The notes beneath the pieces were generated by a model. That model was given only the letters and a program-made list of their open reading frames with translations, searched no databases and was not told the origin of the DNA. DNA of 9,198 nucleotides from an uncultured Bacteroidales bacterium. Lineage in GTDB: Bacteria; Bacteroidota; Bacteroidia; Bacteroidales; UBA932. The DNA lies in assembly GCA_902461985.1 (NCBI GenBank), contig CABQAB010000065.1, positions 1 to 9,198 of the forward strand. The letters run 5' to 3'. Numbering within the stretch: position 1 is the stretch's first letter; every line of letters starts with the position of its first letter. This document shows positions 6,260-9,198 of this stretch, piece by piece. The position numbers and the translations under genes were made by a program.

Positions 6260-8101
6260 ATGAATTTCGGAATTCTTGGAATTCTTACGCTCATCGGCTC
6301 CGTGGGGATGTTCCTCTATGGCATGAAACTGATGAGTGAAGGTCTTCAGAAAGCGGCTGGCAACAGGCTGAGAAACATTCTCGCCATGATGACCAACAAC
6401 AAGTTCGTAGGTGCGCTCACCGGTATATTCATCACAGCACTCGTCCAGTCATCATCCGCTACGACGACCATGATTGTGTCGTTCGTCAATGCCGGGCTCA
6501 TTTCCCTGCAGCAGTCAATGGCTGTCATCTTCGGTGCGAACGTAGGTACGACCTTTACCGCATGGATTATTTCGCTTTTCGGTTTCAAGGTAGACATTTC
6601 GGCTTTTGCGATTCCTCTTTTCGCCTTCGGTGTGCCTCTTCTCTTCATGAAGAAATCCCCGTACACAAACTGGGGCGAGTTTCTCATAGGATTCGCACTG
6701 CTTTTCCTCGGGCTTGACTTCCTCAACGGTGCAGTTCCCGACCTGAAATCGAATCCGGCGGTTATGGATGCGCTCAGACGCTATTCCGACCTGGGCTTCG
6801 GTTCGATCATGATATTCGCCGGTGTGGGTCTGGTGCTGACCATGATTGTGCAGGCATCCAGCGCGACCTTCGCGATTGCCTTGATTATGTGCAGCAAGGG
6901 CTGGATAACTTTCGACCTGGCTGCAGCATTGGTGCTCGGAGGCAACATCGGAACCTGTATAACCCCTATCATCGCATCCGTTTCTGGAAACGTGATGGCA
7001 AAACGGGCGGCTGCAGGGCATTTGCTTTTCAACCTCATCGGTTCTCTCTGGGCGCTCGTAATCTATCGGCCTTACATGAAACTGATAAGCTGGATTACCA
7101 CCGGCTGCGTCGGTGACCCTAATGCCATTTACAGTTTCGCCAACAATTCGGATCCTGCTGTTGTCACCTCTCTCATGGACGGTTCCATCGACACTTCCGT
7201 CCCGGCAAACGCCGAGCTGGCTGCGAAATTTGCAAATATGCAGTACTACGTCTCATTCGGGCTGTCCATGTTCCATACCGTTTTCAACCTTATCAACATC
7301 TTCCTTATGATATGGTTCACCAACGGTTTCGTGAAGATCGTGACCTTCCTCGTTCCGTCAGGCAGGAAATCAGAGGAGGACGACCTCGACGGCAAACCTC
7401 ATCTGGAGTTTATCAGCGGCGGTCTTATGTCTACTTCCGAGCTTTCAATCCTCCAGGCGCACAAGGAAATCCTGCTTATGAGCGAAAGGACTTTCAGAAT
7501 GCATGAAATGATAGGGCAGATGTATTCGGAAGCCACCGGCGACGAGTTCAACACACTGTTCGAGAGAGTTCAGAAATACGAGAATATCAGCGACAACATG
7601 GAGGTTGAAATCGCTTCATATCTGAGCAAAGTGGCGGACGGACGTCTGAGTGACGATTCAAAGCACTCCATCCAGATGAAATTGAGGGAGATTTCCGAGA
7701 TTGAGAGTATCGGAGACAGCTATTACAACATGGCGAGGATTCTCAAACGCAGGAACGAGAACAGCATAGTCTTCTCCGATGAAATGAACAAGTCCTTTAC
7801 GGATATGTTTGCATTGGTTGGAGAAGCCTATAAACAGATGTCAGACAGCCTGATCAAGCACCACCATGTTTCGTCAGCAGATCTGGTGCTCACTATGAAG
7901 ACCGAGTCACAGGTAAATGCTAAGAGGAACGAGCTCAAGGAGAAGAATATCATTGACCTGAATGAGGGCAAATATGAATATGCGACCGGTTCGGCCTATA
8001 TGGACCTGATTGTCGAATGTGAGAAGATAGGGGACTATATAGTGAATGTCGTGGAAGCTTTAGTAGACCTCAAACCTGGAAAAGGTACAATCGAGAACTG
8101 A
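6260..8101 (+). CDS. Na/Pi cotransporter family protein with C-terminal PhoU-like region
   Basis: This inner-membrane protein is predicted to move inorganic phosphate with sodium (PF02690-type, NptA/YjbB-like). The 613-residue protein has two homologous Na_Pi_cotrans repeats. The first carries QSSSAT (63-68) and GANVGTT (92-98); the second carries QASSAT (198-203) and GGNIGTC (227-233). Multiple hydrophobic helices fill residues 1-275, and a further pair lies around 330-368 after a hydrophilic loop (about 280-325). Residues about 395-605 are soluble, charged and helical, as in the PhoU-like domain found on this family, and probably lie in the cytoplasm. Length is normal for the fused form. 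The gene has its own promoter and is followed by two hairpins, so it is probably monocistronic. No pst, phoR or phoB genes are in the window. Direction of transport (uptake or export, as proposed for E. coli YjbB) cannot be decided from sequence. Confidence 0.95.
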   Translation: MNFGILGILTLIGSVGMFLYGMKLMSEGLQKAAGNRLRNILAMMTNNKFVGALTGIFITALVQSSSATTTMIVSFVNAGLISLQQSMAVIFGANVGTTFTAWIISLFGFKVDISAFAIPLFAFGVPLLFMKKSPYTNWGEFLIGFALLFLGLDFLNGAVPDLKSNPAVMDALRRYSDLGFGSIMIFAGVGLVLTMIVQASSATFAIALIMCSKGWITFDLAAALVLGGNIGTCITPIIASVSGNVMAKRAAAGHLLFNLIGSLWALVIYRPYMKLISWITTGCVGDPNAIYSFANNSDPAVVTSLMDGSIDTSVPANAELAAKFANMQYYVSFGLSMFHTVFNLINIFLMIWFTNGFVKIVTFLVPSGRKSEEDDLDGKPHLEFISGGLMSTSELSILQAHKEILLMSERTFRMHEMIGQMYSEATGDEFNTLFERVQKYENISDNMEVEIASYLSKVADGRLSDDSKHSIQMKLREISEIESIGDSYYNMARILKRRNENSIVFSDEMNKSFTDMFALVGEAYKQMSDSLIKHHHVSSADLVLTMKTESQVNAKRNELKEKNIIDLNEGKYEYATGSAYMDLIVECEKIGDYIVNVVEALVDLKPGKGTIEN

Positions 8102-8115
8102 TTTCGGGAAAATTT

Positions 8116-8145
8116 TCAGAAAATGCCCGTGCGGGTGGTTTCTGA
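8116..8145 (+). other. Stem-loop just after the Na/Pi transporter stop
   Basis: TCAGAAA (8116-8122) pairs with TTTCTGA (8139-8145). Inside it, after one A-G mismatch and two G-U pairs, CCC (8126-8128) pairs with GGG (8133-8135) around GTGC. It begins 15 bases after the stop codon. There is no U-run after it, so it may protect or shape the mRNA 3' end rather than terminate by itself. Confidence 0.5.
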
Positions 8146-8187
8146 GGACATTTCAAAGCAGATTCAAAGAAATTTTTAATATTTTAT

Positions 8188-8216
8188 GGGCTTGTGCAAT
8201 GGTTTTGCGCAAGCCC
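8188..8216 (+). terminator. Strong hairpin, probable terminator of the Na/Pi transporter transcript
   Basis: GGGCTTGTGCAA (8188-8199) pairs with TTGCGCAAGCCC (8205-8216) as 12 base pairs with a single G-U pair and a 5-base loop (TGGTT). It is followed by the U-rich TCTCTAATTTT. The stem spans the only in-frame ATG (8199) that would extend the small downstream gene, which argues against that longer start. Confidence 0.7.
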
Positions 8217-8220
8217 TCTC

Positions 8221-8228
8221 TAATTTTG
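8221..8228 (+). promoter_or_regulatory. -7 promoter element ahead of the 41-residue ORF
   Basis: TAATTTTG matches TAnnTTTG exactly and is followed by CACC, a common start-site context in Bacteroidetes promoters. No TTG lies at the ideal 19-21 base distance upstream: the nearest are at 8204-8207 (13 bases) and 8192-8194 (26 bases), inside the terminator hairpin. The predicted start near 8234 leaves a leader of about 50 bases. Confidence 0.5.
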
Positions 8229-8285
8229 CACCATCAAAGGGAGAAAGCCCTTAAGAAGTTGAACAAGAATTTAGATTGCAGAATT

Positions 8286-8411
8286 ATGAGAAAAGATTCC
8301 ATTATCAGCCTGATGAATACATTCATTTCATCCGACGCCTCTTATGAGAACATAAACGCCATGGTCGCTGAACTCGGACTTGAACTCAATTCAGTCGAAT
8401 TCGTCATGTAG
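8286..8411 (+). CDS. Possible small hypothetical protein, 41 residues
   Basis: The frame MRKDSIISLMNTFISSDASY...ELNSVEFVM ends in TAG. I do not recognise it. It has no signal peptide or membrane segment and no cysteine; it is mildly acidic and predicted helical (NINAMVAELGLEL). I chose the ATG at 8286 because the upstream in-frame ATG at 8199 lies inside the terminator stem and precedes the -7 box at 8221-8228, so it would not be on a transcript from that promoter. Codon choice resembles the neighbours (frequent C-ending codons such as ATC, AAC, GTC, TTC). A GC-rich hairpin follows 10 bases after the stop. It could be a real small protein, a leader peptide or a non-coding transcript; the case for coding is moderate. 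Confidence 0.5.
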   Translation: MRKDSIISLMNTFISSDASYENINAMVAELGLELNSVEFVM

Positions 8412-8421
8412 TTTTCTCTTC

Positions 8422-8442
8422 CCGGCCGGAACCGGCGGCCGG
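8422..8442 (+). terminator. GC-rich hairpin after the small ORF, possible terminator
   Basis: CCGGCCG (8422-8428) and CGGCCGG (8436-8442) form a 7-bp stem, all G-C, with a 7-base loop; a competing inner pairing GCCGG/CCGGC exists. It starts 10 bases after the TAG stop. No U-run follows on the plus strand; the T-rich tract (8412-8420) is on the left side. It is very stable, but classic intrinsic termination is uncertain. Confidence 0.42.
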
Positions 8443-8463
8443 CGGGATCTGAACGCAGTACGC

Positions 8464-8494
8464 TTGTTTAGTTGTCCAAGTCTTGCTAAATTTG
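8464..8494 (+). promoter_or_regulatory. Bacteroidetes-type promoter for dut
   Basis: TTG (8464-8466) and TAAATTTG (8487-8494) are separated by 20 bases, matching the -33/-7 consensus. Transcription should begin near 8500, about 17 bases ahead of the dut ATG at 8517. Confidence 0.75.
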
Positions 8495-8516
8495 TGCTTC
8501 CAAAATCAAAGCATTT

Positions 8517-8951
8517 ATGAAAGTCAAGATAGTCAATGGCTCAAAATGGCAGTCTCCTGCCTATGCCACAGAGAATTCCGCAGGAGTGGACCTGAAAGCG
8601 AATATCGATGAACCGCTTGTATTGGAGCCTTTGCAGAGGGCGGTAATCCCGACTGGGCTCAGAATCGCCCTTCCTGAAGGTACGGAAGCACAGGTGCGTC
8701 CGCGCAGCGGCCTTGCCGCCAAGCACGGAATCACTGTCTTGAACTCGCCCGGCACCATTGATGCGGACTACAGGGGAGAAATAGGCGTGATTCTGGTCAA
8801 TCTGTCCCAGACTCCGTTCACAGTGAATCCCGGGGAAAGGATTGCCCAGATGGTTGTGGCAAGGTACGAGAGAGTCGAGTGGGAAGAGACGGATTCTCTT
8901 GACGAGACCGGAAGGGGAGAAGGCGGCTTCGGCAGCACCGGACGAAAATAG
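8517..8951 (+). CDS. dut: Deoxyuridine 5'-triphosphate nucleotidohydrolase (dUTPase)
   Basis: It hydrolyses dUTP to dUMP and pyrophosphate, keeping uracil out of DNA and supplying dUMP for thymidylate synthesis. All five motifs of the homotrimeric family are present in 144 residues, the usual length. Motif 1 is AGVDLKA (22-28) and motif 2 is [11 protein letters not shown] (61-71). Motif 3 is [12 protein letters not shown] (79-90), with catalytic Asp82 and the uracil/deoxyribose-selecting Tyr85. Motif 4 is PGERIAQMV (105-113). Motif 5 is the C-terminal arm [10 protein letters not shown] (133-142), whose Phe stacks on the base. The gene has its own promoter 23 bases upstream and is followed after 108 bases by murF on the same strand. 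It is intact and shows no sign of phage origin. Confidence 0.98.
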   Translation: MKVKIVNGSKWQSPAYATENSAGVDLKANIDEPLVLEPLQRAVIPTGLRIALPEGTEAQVRPRSGLAAKHGITVLNSPGTIDADYRGEIGVILVNLSQTPFTVNPGERIAQMVVARYERVEWEETDSLDETGRGEGGFGSTGRK

Positions 8952-8976
8952 GACGTATGTATGCAACCCATTTTAC

Positions 8977-9016
8977 TCGGGGAACTCTCTATTTGCTGAG
9001 TTCGGTCGGGATGACA
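8977..9016. repeat. Degenerate GTCATCC/GGATGACA-type intergenic repeat between dut and murF
   Basis: The plus strand reads CTCGGGGAACTCTC, a short spacer, then GAGTTCGGTCGGGATGACA. The end GGTCGGGATGACA is the typical edge of dispersed intergenic repeats found in many genomes. GAACTC (8982-8987) and GAGTTC (8998-9003) form a 6-bp inverted repeat with a 10-base loop. On the minus strand CCGAACTCAG also resembles a core piece of 5S rRNA, but the rest does not. A related copy lies at 4841-4885 (shared GGTCG and GGATGACA). A T-tract (9026-9031) lies too far from the stem for a standard terminator. Confidence 0.42.
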
Positions 9017-9059
9017 CTGATAATATTTTTTGTTTGGCTTGTCGAAAAGGTTTGAAATT

Positions 9060-9198
9060 ATGAATATAGATTCTTTGTATGATATATACCGTTCCTGCGG
9101 ATGCAGAGTCGCGACTGACAGCAGGAACATAAAGGGAGGGGAGTTGTTCTTCGCACTTAAAGGAGAAAATTTTGACGGTAACGCCTATGTGCTGAAGG
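9060..9198 (+). CDS. murF: UDP-N-acetylmuramoyl-tripeptide--D-alanyl-D-alanine ligase (partial, 3' end outside window)
   Basis: MurF adds D-Ala-D-Ala to the UDP-MurNAc-tripeptide in the cytoplasm, the last soluble step of the peptidoglycan precursor. Only 46 codons are present. The start MNIDSLYDIY is followed by TDSR (19-22) and GGELFFALKGENFDGNAY (26-43), the N-terminal signature of Mur ligases. FFALKGENFDGN is closer to MurF than to MurE as I know them. The ATP-binding and ligase domains lie beyond the right edge. The start ATG at 9060 comes after an A-rich stretch without a Shine-Dalgarno sequence. No exact promoter was seen in the 108-base gap after dut (TATTTTTTG at 9024-9032 is one base too long), so it may be co-transcribed with dut. 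Confidence 0.87.
   Translation, partial: MNIDSLYDIYRSCGCRVATDSRNIKGGELFFALKGENFDGNAYVLK

Noticed and set aside
6515..7021. 168-codon open frame on the minus strand
   Set aside because: Antisense to the Na/Pi transporter gene; low-complexity composition and no motif.
8199..8285. N-terminal extension of the small frame to an ATG at 8199 (70 residues)
   Set aside because: The ATG lies in the terminator stem and upstream of the -7 box at 8221-8228, and the extra residues look like translated promoter and leader.
8980..9015. 5S rRNA fragment on the minus strand
   Set aside because: Only about ten to twenty bases around CCGAACTCAG resemble 5S rRNA. The other helices are absent, and the GGATGACA-type repeat explains the similarity better.
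8541..9130. Minus-strand open frames of 141 and 120 codons over dut and the dut-murF gap
   Set aside because: They are antisense to dut, whose five motifs are intact, and run through the repeat-like spacer; no independent support.

Overview
The window looks like Bacteroidales chromosome. The evidence is a SusC/SusD outer-membrane pair, lipoproteins with Bacteroidetes-type signal peptides, and several promoters of the Bacteroidetes form (a TTG/TTTG element about 20 bases upstream of TAnnTTTG) with no clear Shine-Dalgarno sequences. I cannot name the genus from sequence alone.

Layout. On the minus strand, reading right to left from about 6100 to 1: prfA (peptide chain release factor 1), a 143-base gap, then a tight nutrient-uptake operon of a SusC-like TonB-dependent transporter, a SusD/RagB-like lipoprotein and the first 75 codons of a DUF4843-type lipoprotein that runs off the left edge. 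Both junctions in this operon are one-base stop/start overlaps (TGATG). From 6002 to 6259 lies a divergent control region with a promoter for each direction and an inverted repeat between them. On the plus strand follow a Na+/phosphate cotransporter-family protein with a C-terminal PhoU-like region, a hairpin-rich spacer, a possible 41-residue small protein with its own -7 box, dut (dUTPase) with its own promoter, a spacer with a repeat-like sequence, and the start of murF (cut by the right edge).

How it works together. The SusC/SusD/DUF4843 proteins should form one outer-membrane import complex. Its substrate cannot be read from this window because no hydrolase or regulator is visible. The other genes (prfA, the Na/Pi transporter, dut, murF) are housekeeping functions that seem mostly to be separate transcription units. 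I found no CRISPR array, transposase, phage gene, tRNA or rRNA, and no convincing new defence or mobile system. The most interesting leftovers are the small gene at 8286-8411, two degenerate copies of a GTCATCC-type intergenic repeat, and the architecture of the divergent promoter region.
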